DNA of 64,000 nt from Thalassovita mediterranea (lineage in GTDB: Bacteria > Pseudomonadota > Alphaproteobacteria > Caulobacterales > Hyphomonadaceae), in the NCBI GenBank assembly GCA_019448215.1, contig CP080408.1:2480001-2544000 (forward strand), given 5' to 3'. Below are positions 1-9,732 of the stretch, piece after piece. Numbering within the stretch: position 1 is the first letter of the stretch; each line of letters opens with the position of its first letter. The notes under the pieces are model-generated. The model saw nothing but the letters and a program-made list of their open reading frames with translations, had not been told where the DNA came from and did not search any database. A program made the translations under genes and the position numbers.

Positions 1-2
1 TT

Positions 3-1013
3 GGTGTGAATGACTTCGATGAAGTGATCTATGCGCCGTTCACCTGGGACATCAAACGCGGCTCCGTCGGCTTCTGGGTCGCAACCGAGAAGGTGGCCGG
101 CATGAAGCGCAAGAAAAGACGGAAAGTCGTGGCAAAGTTCGTCAAAGGGTATCTCAATGCCATGCAGACCTACGCCAAGTATGAGAACGAGCAGCAGGAC
201 GCGTTTCGTCTCGACAATTCGCCGGACGTCATTCAGCGGCTTTTCGAAGAGGCCTGGGAAGATCGCCGTGATTGGCTCTGGGATGACTATCTCAAACCAA
301 ACGGGCGAGGGTTTCGGGCAACGGACGAATTGCAGCCGCTCTCGAAAGAGGCGGCCAAATTCCAGAAAGCTGTCAACGACCTCGCAGCTTCCAAGGGCAT
401 CGATGTACCGGACCGGGCCGGGGAGTTGAAGGTGAAAGACGTCTGCGTGCGCCATGGCCAGGGAACAGCGTCGCTTGGCCTTCCACGCTATTATGTGCTC
501 ATCGAAGGACCGTCGAAGAATGCGACCGACGACATCATTATCGAATTCAAGCGCGCCCGTCAGTCTGCGCTCGAAGGGCTGACGCCGCCGACCGAGTTCA
601 ATGCTGGCGACAAGGCTGACCGCATCGCCCATGGCCAGCAGGTTCAGCTCGCGCATGGAGATATCTTCTATGGAGCCGTCGAAATCGATGGTGAGAGCTT
701 CATGAGCCGGGAACGCGCGCCCTTCCGCGATGACATCGACATGGACGACCTGTCGTACAAGATTTGGAAAAAATACGCGAAGGCTTGCGGTGCCGCCCTC
801 GCGCAGGCGCATGCGCGCTCGGACGACCTCGGGAAGCTGGACTATGATGTCGAGCCAGCCATTCTCGAGGCTGCTCATCCGCGCGGCCTGTTCATCGATG
901 ACATCGTCAGTTTTACCGAAGAGGCGGCCGACAGGTTGAAGCGGGACCATCAGATGTTCTGCGACGACCATAAGCATGGTGCGTTCGAGAATATCGAGAT
1001 GGTGTTCCGATAG
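3..1013 (+). CDS. DUF2252 family protein, 5' end outside window
   Basis: The reading frame is open to the window edge, so this is the C-terminal part of a longer protein. The first visible residues, GVNDFDEVIYAPFTWDIKR, match the conserved NDFDE...WDxKR segment that lies inside DUF2252 proteins (roughly 400 residues or more), not at their start. The in-frame GTG at position 6 is therefore unlikely to be the true start. DUF2252 proteins resemble aminoglycoside-phosphotransferase/kinase-like folds, but their function is not established. No partner gene is visible. The gene ends at a terminator shared with the convergent TonB-dependent receptor. Confidence 0.75.
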   Translation, partial: GVNDFDEVIYAPFTWDIKRGSVGFWVATEKVAGMKRKKRRKVVAKFVKGYLNAMQTYAKYENEQQDAFRLDNSPDVIQRLFEEAWEDRRDWLWDDYLKPNGRGFRATDELQPLSKEAAKFQKAVNDLAASKGIDVPDRAGELKVKDVCVRHGQGTASLGLPRYYVLIEGPSKNATDDIIIEFKRARQSALEGLTPPTEFNAGDKADRIAHGQQVQLAHGDIFYGAVEIDGESFMSRERAPFRDDIDMDDLSYKIWKKYAKACGAALAQAHARSDDLGKLDYDVEPAILEAAHPRGLFIDDIVSFTEEAADRLKRDHQMFCDDHKHGAFENIEMVFR

Positions 1014-1034
1014 GCACGAGGACATGACAAACAA

Positions 1035-1064
1035 AAAGGGCGGCAGATCACTCTGCCGCCCTTT
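1035..1064. terminator. Bidirectional rho-independent terminator
   Basis: A perfect 12-bp stem (1035-1046 with 1053-1064) closes a 6-base loop. Read on the minus strand, the stem is followed by TTTTTGTTTG, a good terminator tail for the receptor gene. On the plus strand it lies 21 bases after the DUF2252 stop codon. It serves both convergent genes. Confidence 0.85.
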
Positions 1065-1087
1065 CCAATTCTGGCAATCAGATCGCA

Positions 1088-3430
1088 CTAGCGGCGGAGC
1101 GTGAACTCCACACCGACGAGGCGGCCCTTCTTGAGCGGCGAGAACGTGCCAGCACCTGGGCGGTTCTGGTAAGGCGTCTGCACACCGTTCGACAGCGGGC
1201 CAGGGAATGGCAGCTGTGTGTCGTTACCGGCCTGGACGCTGTCGAGCAGGTTCTGGCCGAACAGCGAGACGGTGAAGCCATCATATGGGGTTTCCCAGCT
1301 GATGTTCGCCGAAAGCTGATGGGAATCCTGGATCCAGCCGAAGTTGCTATCGGTGTACGCGATGCGGTCGCGGTACTGATAGTTCGCGCGGCTGATCACG
1401 GCGCCCATGTCGCCAAGATCGATGTCATAGATCGCGCCAACACCGTAGGTGACTGGCGGAACGCGTGGCAGGTCGAGCTCTTTGTCGGCGTTGTTCACCT
1501 GGGTATCGCCCGAGATGTCGAAGCGGACATCGTCATACTCAGCGTCGATGAGGCCGGCATTGAAGTTGACGAGGAAGCTGTCGGTCACCGCAAAGCGGCC
1601 TTCAACTTCGATACCGGTGATCGTTGCGTCAGCGGTGTTCAGGATGTTCTGAACCACGCCCGATGGACCAGCCGTGTTCACTTCGCGCTGCATGTCCGTG
1701 ATCTTGGTCAGGAATGCTGCACCATTGACCTGGACGCGGCCGTCTTCGCTGCTGGATTTGAAGCCCAGTTCGAAGGCGTCGACTTCTTCTTCGTCAAAGC
1801 CGAAATTGCCGCCGGTCGCCGGGACGATCTGGTTCAGGAAGACTGCAACGTCCGTGATGCGGAAGTTGTAGCCGCCCGAGCGGAAGCCCTTGGTGTAGTA
1901 GCCATAGGTCTGGACATTGTCGTTCCAGAAGTATTGCAGGCCGACTTTTGGCGTCCAGTTCGACCAGTCATCACCATCGGAGAAGCCGTTCGGCTCTTGC
2001 GCGCCGAGTGCACCGAGAAGCGGGTTGAAGCCGTCCGTCGGGCAGGTGCCTTCGACAACCGAACACTCAAAGCGTGGACGGATGAAGGTGATGTCCGCGT
2101 CTTTCTCTTCCTTCGAATAACGAAGGCCGACAGTTGCGATCAGGTCAGGCGTGATCGAATAGTCGACGTTCGCGAACGCACCGTACACAGTGTGATCCTG
2201 CGAGCCGCCGCCGTAGAAGACCCAAGGAATGGTCGCCGGAAGTGGTGCCGGACGGGTCGTCGGCAGGTTACGGATCTCGGTATAGTCGAGCGTCTGGTTG
2301 AAGTAGTAGACGCCCGTGGTGAGGTCAGTCTTGCCGAACGTGCCAGCGTAACGCAGCTCGTTGGAGATCTGCTCCTGCAGGAATTCTGCGTCGGAGTGGA
2401 ACAGGGTGAACGGCGTCGCGTCGATGTCGCTGCCCATGCTGGCAGAGTCATATTCGCGGTAGCCGAGGATGTTGGTGATCGTGCCGTTGCCGAAGTCAAC
2501 GTCATAGTCGGCGCGCAGCGATGCGAAGACGGTTTCGGCCTCGCCGGTGCCCGGGCTGTTGATCGAGAAGTCGAAGCTGTCGCGATCAAAGTAGGACCGG
2601 TTCTGGCCGGAAGGGCCGTCAACGCGGCTGTCGCTGTACTCAGCCTTCGCGAGGAAGGTGAGGCGGTCGGTGGCGAACCATTCCAGGGCGCCGCGATAGA
2701 TCGCGACCTGGGCTTCGCCGTGATTGTCGCCGTCGTTCAGGTTTTTGAAGTAGCCAGCGTCGGTATTGTAGTACGCACCGATCTTGCCGTTCAGGACGCC
2801 ATCGATCAGCGGACCGGAAACGGTGCCCTGGATCGTGGAGTTGAGGCCGCCGCGATCATCGTCGATCGGGCCGTCAAACGTTGCCTGTGCCTTGTAGCTG
2901 AACTCGTCGGTCGGGTTGCCCGTGTTGACGACCAGTGCACCACCGGTGGTGTTGCGGCCGAAGAGCAGGCCTTGCGGGCCGCGCAGGACTTCGACGCTGT
3001 CGAGGTCGAACAGGTCAACGACGACGCCGTTGTTCACGCCGAGATAGACGCCGTCGATGAAGACGCCAACGGCTGGGTCGATGGACGGGATCGAAGAGTT
3101 CACGCCAAGGCCGCGGATTGCGAAGTTCGCGGTGCCGCGGGCCGTGCCGACGTCGTCGAGCGAGACGTTCGGGGTGGTGTAGGACAGGTCTTCGAGGTTG
3201 GTGACGTTCAGTGCGTCGAGCGTGTCTTCGTTGAACGCTGTGACGGAAACAGGAACATCCTGCACGTTTTCGACGTTCTGCTTTTTCGTTGCCGAAACGG
3301 TGACGGTCTGGAGGACGCGGTCAACAGCGGACTCGCGCTCTGCGTCAGGCGCATCCTGTGCAAAGGCAGGCGCTTGCGAGAGCACCGCGGCAGAAGCCAC
3401 GGTTGCGAGGAGGAATTTGCTGCGTTGCAT
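1088..3430 (-). CDS. TonB-dependent outer-membrane receptor
   Basis: A 780-residue outer-membrane receptor that would import a ligand using TonB energy. The ATG at 3430 is preferred because it begins a clear signal peptide (MQRSKFLLATVASAAVLSQ, cleavage near AFA-QD), while the upstream in-frame extension has no export signal. After it come a TonB-box-like segment (TVTVSATKKQN), a plug domain with PVSVTAF and VEVLRGPQGLLFGRNTTGGA, and a beta-barrel ending in aromatic/charged residues (GRLVGVEFTLRR). The plug signature is typical of the iron-complex/vitamin type receptor family common in Caulobacterales and sphingomonads. The ligand cannot be read from sequence. The neighbouring crotonase-fold and amidase genes are on the same strand but 220 bases upstream. 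A long antisense ORF across it is a codon shadow. Confidence 0.93.
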   Translation of the reverse strand: MQRSKFLLATVASAAVLSQAPAFAQDAPDAERESAVDRVLQTVTVSATKKQNVENVQDVPVSVTAFNEDTLDALNVTNLEDLSYTTPNVSLDDVGTARGTANFAIRGLGVNSSIPSIDPAVGVFIDGVYLGVNNGVVVDLFDLDSVEVLRGPQGLLFGRNTTGGALVVNTGNPTDEFSYKAQATFDGPIDDDRGGLNSTIQGTVSGPLIDGVLNGKIGAYYNTDAGYFKNLNDGDNHGEAQVAIYRGALEWFATDRLTFLAKAEYSDSRVDGPSGQNRSYFDRDSFDFSINSPGTGEAETVFASLRADYDVDFGNGTITNILGYREYDSASMGSDIDATPFTLFHSDAEFLQEQISNELRYAGTFGKTDLTTGVYYFNQTLDYTEIRNLPTTRPAPLPATIPWVFYGGGSQDHTVYGAFANVDYSITPDLIATVGLRYSKEEKDADITFIRPRFECSVVEGTCPTDGFNPLLGALGAQEPNGFSDGDDWSNWTPKVGLQYFWNDNVQTYGYYTKGFRSGGYNFRITDVAVFLNQIVPATGGNFGFDEEEVDAFELGFKSSSEDGRVQVNGAAFLTKITDMQREVNTAGPSGVVQNILNTADATITGIEVEGRFAVTDSFLVNFNAGLIDAEYDDVRFDISGDTQVNNADKELDLPRVPPVTYGVGAIYDIDLGDMGAVISRANYQYRDRIAYTDSNFGWIQDSHQLSANISWETPYDGFTVSLFGQNLLDSVQAGNDTQLPFPGPLSNGVQTPYQNRPGAGTFSPLKKGRLVGVEFTLRR

Positions 3431-3650
3431 GATTTTTATAACTCCCGAATGATTATTTTTGTGATTGCAAGGTACGATTCCCAATAAATGCTGGAGATCG
3501 CGCCGCAGCACGCCATAAAGTGCGCTGCTGCAAATTCTCAATGGAAGAAATCAGCGTTATGCAAAAATACTTCACTAGTGATGTATAGATGCATCACTTT
3601 TGGCCCGTTCGCCCTTCGCGCCGGTGCAGTGCAGCAACAGTTTTGGTGAT

Positions 3651-4439
3651 CTAGCCGGACGGGAAGCTGGCTTTGCGCTTCTCAAGGAATGCCGTGTAGC
3701 CTTCGCGGAAGTCAGGCCCGGCGGCGCCTTCGAGCATATAGCGCATGAGGTCTTCTTCGCTCGCATTGCGCTCGATGTCGCCAATCATGGTCTTCAGCGT
3801 CTTCACAGACCAGGATGAGTTCGCGCCAATCTCTTGGGCTATCTTCCGGGCCGCGTCGACCGGACTGGCGTCTGAGGCGACTTCATTCACCAGCCCCATC
3901 TTATGGGCGTCTTCACCTGAGAAACGCCTTGCAGAGAACAGCATGTGTTTTGCGTTGGATGGACCGATCAGGTGGACCAGGCGCTTGAGGTCGGCTGGTG
4001 GGTACACAATGCCCAGTTTCGCAGGCGGCAGCCCGAACGAGGCGTCTGCAGCTGCGATACGGATATCACAGGCGACCGCGAGCGCGATGCCAGCGCCGAA
4101 ACAGCTGCCTTCTACAGCGGCGATCACCGGCTTGGAGCAGTTCTCGATGGCTTTCACCGCGTCGGAAATGATCGCAGTTGTGTCACGCGTGCTCGCTTCA
4201 TCTGCGTAGATGGTCTCGAATTCGGAGATATCGACGCCCGCAGCAAAATGGCCGACTGCTCCCCCGTGAATGACCAGCGCCTTGGCCGCGCTATCAGCGT
4301 CCACAGTTCGCACAAGCACCGGCAAGGCCGACCACATGGACATGCTGAGCGCATTGCGCCTTGCGGGCGCATTGATGACGATTTCTGCGCAGCTACCTGA
4401 GCCTGAGAGAAATACGGGGCGGTTTTCCGATGTGGACAT
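3651..4439 (-). CDS. Crotonase-fold enoyl-CoA hydratase/isomerase family protein
   Basis: A 262-residue crotonase-superfamily protein, the usual length for the family. The CoA-binding core is visible (KPVIAAVEGSCFGAGIALA, then the CDIRIAA strand) with an oxyanion-hole-like segment GHFAAGVDISEF. When aligned by eye with mitochondrial enoyl-CoA hydratase, both catalytic glutamates are replaced: the GGGCELA position reads GAGIALA and the FGQPE position reads FGLPP. Ordinary enoyl-CoA hydration is therefore doubtful, and a different CoA-ester reaction is possible. It follows the amidase gene by 31 bases on the same strand, so the two are probably co-transcribed. Confidence 0.85.
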   Translation of the reverse strand: MSTSENRPVFLSGSGSCAEIVINAPARRNALSMSMWSALPVLVRTVDADSAAKALVIHGGAVGHFAAGVDISEFETIYADEASTRDTTAIISDAVKAIENCSKPVIAAVEGSCFGAGIALAVACDIRIAAADASFGLPPAKLGIVYPPADLKRLVHLIGPSNAKHMLFSARRFSGEDAHKMGLVNEVASDASPVDAARKIAQEIGANSSWSVKTLKTMIGDIERNASEEDLMRYMLEGAAGPDFREGYTAFLEKRKASFPSG

Positions 4440-4470
4440 TGGCCACCGCTTTCAGCTTACGGGTGGCCCG

Positions 4471-5955
4471 TCAAGTCGCGATCAACTGCGGTCGCCGGGA
4501 AATCCACGGTCTGGCCTGTTCGAGCTCATAGGCGAGCGCAAGCAGCAAACCATCGTCGCCCTGACGGCCCGAGAACATCGAGCCGATCGGCAGTCCGCCT
4601 TCAGACCAGAAGAGCGGCACACTCATGGAGGCGGCGCCAGAGACGTTCATGTAAGGCGTGTAAGCAACATAATCGGTGACCGACTTCATCACCGTGTCGA
4701 AGTCACCATCGGGCGCCTGCTCACCAATCTTCGGCGGCAGCTTGGTCACTGTTGGCGTGAGCAGCACGTCGAACTCATCGAACCAGCTTGCATAGACGGA
4801 AGAGAAGGCCTGGAGATCGGCAACAGCCTCAGCAAACTCGCCCCGGCGTTCACTGAACAGGGCGGCGAGGCCGAGCGTCCAGGGCTCGATTGTTTCAGGC
4901 GAGGGCGGCGTCCCAAGCGCTGCGGCGGCGTCCTGCATGAACTCTGCGGCACCAGCGGCCCAGAAAAGGATGAACTGGTCCTGGAATTTGCGTGCATCGA
5001 CTGGCAGGTCCCACTCGATCACCTCATGTCCGAGCTCGCGGCAGAGCTCTGCGGCCTGTTCGGTCGCGGCTCGTACCTCTGGATCCAGTGCTGCATCGGT
5101 GCCCGGATCAGTCGTCAGGGCGATCTTGAGCCGGCGCGACGATGGCCCCGTGATCTCTCCGATCTTGGGCTGGCTCTCACCTGTTTCTGCGGCGGCGAAA
5201 AGCGCTGCGCTATCGCGCACGGTGAGGGTGACGGCATGATTGACGCTGAGATCGACGGGCGCGCTGCTCGGCGGGGCTGCAAGGGCACCGCGCGAAGGTT
5301 TGAGGCCAAACAGACCGCAGCACGCTGCCGGGATGCGGATAGACCCGCCCCCGTCACTGGCATGCGCAAAGGGGACAATTCGTGCCGCCGTCAGCGCGGC
5401 AGCGCCGCCCGATGAGCCACCTGGAATACGCGATGGATCCCAGGGGTTGCGCGTCGGCCCTGTCACAAGCGGCTCGGTCGACGAAATCAGGCCCATCTCA
5501 GGCGTGGTGGATTTACCGATGGAGACGACACCCGCCTCACGCCATTTCGCGGCAAAGACCGAATCTTCCTCGGCGAGGTTCCCGCGGAAGGCGCGGCTGC
5601 CATACATGGTCGGCGCGCCCTTCCAGTTGACGAGGTCCTTGATCGCTGTCGGCACGCCGCCAAACGAACCTTTCGGAGAGGCCGCCGCGCGTGAGCGGGC
5701 GAGGTCATAGGTCTTCGTCGCGAAGGCGTTGATCGACGGGTTCACGGCTTCTGCGCGGGCAATTGCGGCCTCGGTGAGCTGCAGCGAGGTCGTCTCTCCG
5801 CGCGCAATCATCTGCGCCATGGCAATGCCATCCAGATCGGCAGATCCTGCGCCTGCGGCCATGACAGTTGCAGGGGCGCAGGCCTTCGCGAAAGGCAGAA
5901 AGGCGGCGAGCGTTGTGCCACCTGCGAGCAGGCGGCGGCGTGTCATAGTCGTCAT
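4471..5955 (-). CDS. Amidase (amidase-signature family), Tat-exported
   Basis: A 494-residue amidase-signature hydrolase that would cleave an amide bond with a Ser-cisSer-Lys triad. The N-terminus carries a twin-arginine-type export signal (TRRRLLAGG followed by a hydrophobic stretch to about residue 33), which suggests a periplasmic enzyme. Lys106 lies in [15 protein letters not shown], the cis-serine in PGGSSGG (about 179-184), and the nucleophile is probably Ser205 in [10 protein letters not shown]. The substrate is unknown; family members act on fatty-acid amides, peptide amides and others. Divergent from sdaA across about 120 bases. Confidence 0.9.
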   Translation of the reverse strand: MTTMTRRRLLAGGTTLAAFLPFAKACAPATVMAAGAGSADLDGIAMAQMIARGETTSLQLTEAAIARAEAVNPSINAFATKTYDLARSRAAASPKGSFGGVPTAIKDLVNWKGAPTMYGSRAFRGNLAEEDSVFAAKWREAGVVSIGKSTTPEMGLISSTEPLVTGPTRNPWDPSRIPGGSSGGAAALTAARIVPFAHASDGGGSIRIPAACCGLFGLKPSRGALAAPPSSAPVDLSVNHAVTLTVRDSAALFAAAETGESQPKIGEITGPSSRRLKIALTTDPGTDAALDPEVRAATEQAAELCRELGHEVIEWDLPVDARKFQDQFILFWAAGAAEFMQDAAAALGTPPSPETIEPWTLGLAALFSERRGEFAEAVADLQAFSSVYASWFDEFDVLLTPTVTKLPPKIGEQAPDGDFDTVMKSVTDYVAYTPYMNVSGAASMSVPLFWSEGGLPIGSMFSGRQGDDGLLLALAYELEQARPWISRRPQLIAT

Positions 5956-6079
5956 AGGTGTCCTCCCGGCGGCCTCTGTCGGGCCATATGTGCGCCAGCC
6001 TGCGTTGGTCTTGCCGCAAAGGCAAGCAGGTTATAGCCCGGTAGGCGTTCTAGTTTTTCGCATATCGGACATAATCTGC

Positions 6080-7459
6080 ATGCTGTCAGTTCTTGACCTT
6101 TTTCGTATCGGGCTGGGCCCGTCGAGCTCTCATACCGTAGGGCCAATGCGCATTGCGCGCCGCTTCCTGCAAGAAGCTGACAGGGCAGGGCGGCTGGACG
6201 GCGCCGTCCGGGTTGAGGTCGCGCTTCAGGGCTCGCTTGCGCTCACGGGTGTCGGGCACGGCACCGACAAGGCGGTCATGCTCGGCCTTGAAGGTATGCA
6301 GCCAGAAACCGCTGACCCGGCAGAGGCCGAATCGCGTTTCCGCGAAATCGTCCAGACCAAATCCATTCAGCTGGATGGCGGCCCGAAGATCGACTTCAAT
6401 CCGCTGAAAGACCTGAAATTCTGCACGGACGTTGTTCCCGACCTGCACCCCAATGGCATGGTGCTCACCCTGTTTGGCGCCGATGGGACTGAACCCTATT
6501 CGCGGGAATATTACTCCACCGGCGGCGGCTTCATCGCCTCCCGCAAACAGCTTGAAAAGCCAGCCAGCGGCGACCTTGTCGCCAGCGCACGCGGCGCGCC
6601 GCACCCCTTCCGGTCCGCGGCGGAAATGATCGAGCTTTGCAAGAGCCAGGGCTGGCGTGTCGATGAGCTTGTCCTCCACAATGAGGATGCACGAAGATCG
6701 CGCGACAAGACACAGAAAAGGCTAGATAAAATCGCACAAACCATGATGAAGTGCATCCGCAATGGCCTGAAATCCGAAGGCACGCTGCCAGGCGGGCTGG
6801 ATGTGAAGCGCCGCGCGCCAGACCTCCATCGCCGCCTCGTCGACAATCCGGGCTCCAATGAGCGCGAGCAGCTGTTCGACTGGCTCAATGTCTATGCCAT
6901 GGCGGTGAATGAAGAGAACGCGGCGGGCGGGCGTGTCGTGACCTCACCTACCAATGGGGCAGCGGGCATCTTGCCGTCCGTCATGCGCCATTATTGCTGT
7001 GATGACGACAAGATCGATCTTTCCAAAGCGCGCCGTTTCCTGCTGACGGCCGGGGGCATCGGCCTTCTCTACAAACAACGCGCGTCGATCTCCGGCGCAG
7101 AAATGGGCTGTCAGGGAGAGGTCGGCGTTGCCTGCTCGATGGCGGCTGGCGGGCTCGCCGCCGTCTGGGGCGCCGACGCCGAAACCGTCTGTGTCGCGGC
7201 CGAGATCGGCATGGAGCACAATTTGGGCCTGACCTGCGACCCGGTTGGCGGACTGGTCCAGATCCCGTGTATTGAGCGCAACGCCTTTGGCGCGGTGAAG
7301 GCCGCCAACGCTGCGCGACTCGCGCTTCAGGGCACGGGGCATCACAAGGTCAGCCTCGATCAGGTCATTGAGACAATGCGCCAGACGGGCAATGACATGT
7401 CCAACAAGTACAAGGAAACCAGCACGGGTGGCCTCGCGGTGAATGTCATCGCCTGCTAG
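6080..7459 (+). CDS. sdaA: L-serine dehydratase (L-serine ammonia-lyase), single chain
   Basis: A 459-residue iron-sulfur L-serine deaminase converting serine to pyruvate and ammonia. The ATG at 6080 is chosen because the protein then begins [22 protein letters not shown], the family's N-terminal motif; an in-frame upstream extension is the shadow of the divergent amidase. The N-terminal beta domain and the C-terminal alpha domain are fused, as in E. coli SdaA. Cysteines in [18 protein letters not shown] and [16 protein letters not shown] match the [4Fe-4S] cluster ligands. The gene stands alone; a downstream hydrolase gene follows after about 70 bases. Confidence 0.95.
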   Translation: MLSVLDLFRIGLGPSSSHTVGPMRIARRFLQEADRAGRLDGAVRVEVALQGSLALTGVGHGTDKAVMLGLEGMQPETADPAEAESRFREIVQTKSIQLDGGPKIDFNPLKDLKFCTDVVPDLHPNGMVLTLFGADGTEPYSREYYSTGGGFIASRKQLEKPASGDLVASARGAPHPFRSAAEMIELCKSQGWRVDELVLHNEDARRSRDKTQKRLDKIAQTMMKCIRNGLKSEGTLPGGLDVKRRAPDLHRRLVDNPGSNEREQLFDWLNVYAMAVNEENAAGGRVVTSPTNGAAGILPSVMRHYCCDDDKIDLSKARRFLLTAGGIGLLYKQRASISGAEMGCQGEVGVACSMAAGGLAAVWGADAETVCVAAEIGMEHNLGLTCDPVGGLVQIPCIERNAFGAVKAANAARLALQGTGHHKVSLDQVIETMRQTGNDMSNKYKETSTGGLAVNVIAC

Positions 7460-7528
7460 CAGAAATGATAGGGTCTTCCGCGCCGTCATGGATTGGTGAA
7501 GCGTGACTCACGTGTCACCATCCGGATC

Positions 7529-8596
7529 ATGGATGGCTTACAGACGAAAACGCCGGCAAAGCCCGGCCTGACTTACCCGTTCGATGAACAGGTCCCCGAG
7601 CAAGGCGAAACGACAGAGATCATTCCCGGTCTCTACTGGGTGCGCATGCGCCTGCCGTTTGCGCTGGAATGGATAAATCTCTGGCTGATCGATGATGGCG
7701 AGCGTGGCTGGACCATCGTCGATACCGGCATGCCAATGCCCGAAACCAAGGACGCCTGGCGCACCATCTTCGAAAACTGTCTGGGCGGCCGGCCCGTCTG
7801 GCGCGTGATCGTCACACACATGCACCCAGACCATGTCGGCAATGCGGGTTGGCTGACGCGCAAATTCCCCGGCGCCGAGCTCTGGATGAGCCAGCTGGAA
7901 TACATTTCCTGCCGTATGCTGGTCGCAGACACGGGCCGCGAAGCGCCTGCGGCGGGCACCGACTTCTATGTCGCTGCAGGCTGGAATGAGGCGCAAGTCG
8001 AGACGTATCGCAGCCGGTTCGGCCGCTTCGGCAAGGGCGTGAGCCAGATGCCGGACGCGTATCGTCGCCTCTTCGATGGCGAAACCATTCGCCTCGGTGG
8101 TCGTGACTGGCAAATCGTGATGGGCAATGGCCATTCGCCCGAACATGTTTGCCTTTTCTGCAAGAGTGAGAATGTGATGATTTCCGGCGACCAGCTTTTG
8201 CCGCGCATCTCCTCCAACGTGTCCGTTCACCCGACAGAGCCGAAGGCAAATCCGCTGAAGGACTGGCTGCAGAGCTGCCGGAAGCTGAAATCCGCAGTGG
8301 GCGACGACGTGTTGGTGCTGCCTGCGCACAACACACCGTTCCGCGGCGCGCACAAGCGTCTCGACCACCTCATTAGAGGACACGATGTCGGCCTGAAGCG
8401 ATTGGCCCAACGCCTTGCAGAGGGGCCGCGCCGCGTCGTCGACACCTTTCCTGCGATCTTCGGACGCAAGATCGGCGAGGACTCGCTCTCGCTCGCGACG
8501 GGGGAGGCGATTGCCCACCTCAACTACCTCATTGCTGAAGGTATGGCGGTTGTTGAGCGCGATGGCGATGGTGTGGACTGGTACCGTGCAGTCTGA
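7529..8596 (+). CDS. Metallo-beta-lactamase-fold hydrolase
   Basis: A 355-residue metal-dependent hydrolase. The zinc motif HMHPDH is at residues 97-102. Further ligand positions are recognisable in NGHSPEH, SGDQLL and the late LPAHNTPF. This order is typical of cytoplasmic MBL-fold proteins of the glyoxalase II-like group, with a C-terminal helical/winged-helix extension. The ATG at 7529 is preferred over a TTG at 7493. No signal peptide. The substrate cannot be inferred; the neighbours (serine dehydratase, signal peptidase) do not suggest a pathway. Confidence 0.85.
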   Translation: MDGLQTKTPAKPGLTYPFDEQVPEQGETTEIIPGLYWVRMRLPFALEWINLWLIDDGERGWTIVDTGMPMPETKDAWRTIFENCLGGRPVWRVIVTHMHPDHVGNAGWLTRKFPGAELWMSQLEYISCRMLVADTGREAPAAGTDFYVAAGWNEAQVETYRSRFGRFGKGVSQMPDAYRRLFDGETIRLGGRDWQIVMGNGHSPEHVCLFCKSENVMISGDQLLPRISSNVSVHPTEPKANPLKDWLQSCRKLKSAVGDDVLVLPAHNTPFRGAHKRLDHLIRGHDVGLKRLAQRLAEGPRRVVDTFPAIFGRKIGEDSLSLATGEAIAHLNYLIAEGMAVVERDGDGVDWYRAV

Positions 8597-8783
8597 ACAG
8601 ACGGCGAAGCAGACGGGTCACATGTCCTGATGAATCGCAGAAGCGACCAATGATCTACTTGACCGCAGCGCCCTCTGTGCTCAAAGCCATGACGGCCCGG
8701 AACCTTTGCGGTGTCCGGCAAGTATCTGTTTTCTAAGCCGGTCGTGTCCTGCGGCCCTTTCAAGGGATCTGTGTCAGCCTGTC

Positions 8784-9659
8784 ATGAGCACTTCATCCGA
8801 CATGACTGAATCAGAGCCCGAGGACACCCGGACGCTCAAGCAGAAAGTGCTGCACGAATTGCGGGAGTGGGCGGTCACGCTGCTCATCTTCATTCCTGCG
8901 TTCTACATGTTCTCATTCCTGATCTATGAGCAACGCGTCATTCCATCTGAAAGCATGGTGCCGAACCTGCAGGTTGGTGACCGCGTCGCCGTTAACAAGT
9001 TCGCCTATGGCTACAGCCGCTACAGCCTTCCCTGGGGAGCCTGGCGCCTGATCCCCGAAGGCGAGGGCCGAGTGTTTGGCAGCAAGCCTGATCGCGGCGA
9101 CGTCGCAGTCTTCATGCATCCGCACACCGACAGGGTCATGATCAAGCGCATCATTGGCCTGCCGGGCGACCGCGTTCAGATGATCAATGAGCAGCTCTAC
9201 CTGAACGGTGAGCCAATCGACCGCGAATTTGTCCGTAGCATCACCTATCGCCCGCATGATTTCCGGGGAACGGAAACCGCGCGTGAATACCGCGAGACGA
9301 TTGGCGATAAGTCGTGGCTGACCCATCAGTGGCAGCAGGGCCCAAGCCAGGTCCGCAGCCTCGACAATACGCCCGTCTTTGAGGTTCCTGAAGGTCACTA
9401 TCTCTTCATTGGCGACAATCGCGACAATTCTGAAGACGGCCGTTCAGTCACGGGTCACTGCCCGGTGGGCGATGATGGTGTCATCGACGAAGCCGGTTGT
9501 GAACTCGCGCCCGGCGTCTCTGCAGAGCGTGCCTCTGTTGGCTATGTCCCAGCTGAAAACCTGATTGGCCGCGCCGATACGGTGCTGCTTTCGACCTATT
9601 CCTGCTCGCGCGCTGATGCCGATCCGTGCATGAAAAAGCGTCTCTGGAGAGGGCTCTAG
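8784..9659 (+). CDS. lepB: Signal peptidase I
   Basis: A 291-residue inner-membrane type I signal peptidase that removes signal peptides from exported proteins. One N-terminal membrane segment (about 30-47) is followed by IPSESM, which holds the catalytic Ser57. The general-base lysine is Lys121 in DRVMIKRIIGLPGDRV, and box E is GDNRDNSEDGR. The ATG at 8784 gives a normal N-terminus; upstream in-frame residues have no family resemblance. Alphaproteobacterial lepB often sits beside acpS and rnc, which are not here. The protein has an insert after the second conserved box and a cysteine-containing C-terminal loop. Confidence 0.96.
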   Translation: MSTSSDMTESEPEDTRTLKQKVLHELREWAVTLLIFIPAFYMFSFLIYEQRVIPSESMVPNLQVGDRVAVNKFAYGYSRYSLPWGAWRLIPEGEGRVFGSKPDRGDVAVFMHPHTDRVMIKRIIGLPGDRVQMINEQLYLNGEPIDREFVRSITYRPHDFRGTETAREYRETIGDKSWLTHQWQQGPSQVRSLDNTPVFEVPEGHYLFIGDNRDNSEDGRSVTGHCPVGDDGVIDEAGCELAPGVSAERASVGYVPAENLIGRADTVLLSTYSCSRADADPCMKKRLWRGL

Positions 9660-9732
9660 ACCTTACTCCTTAGGCGCGAATTCTGGCGCGATCTTTGCAA
9701 ATTCCTAATCCGTATCTGCTTAAAGGTGCGGC

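Noticed and set aside
1319-3487. 722-codon open frame antisense to the first TonB-dependent receptor
   Set aside because: It has no recognisable domain or ribosome site. The sense frame is a clear receptor; GC-rich codon bias leaves the opposite frame open.
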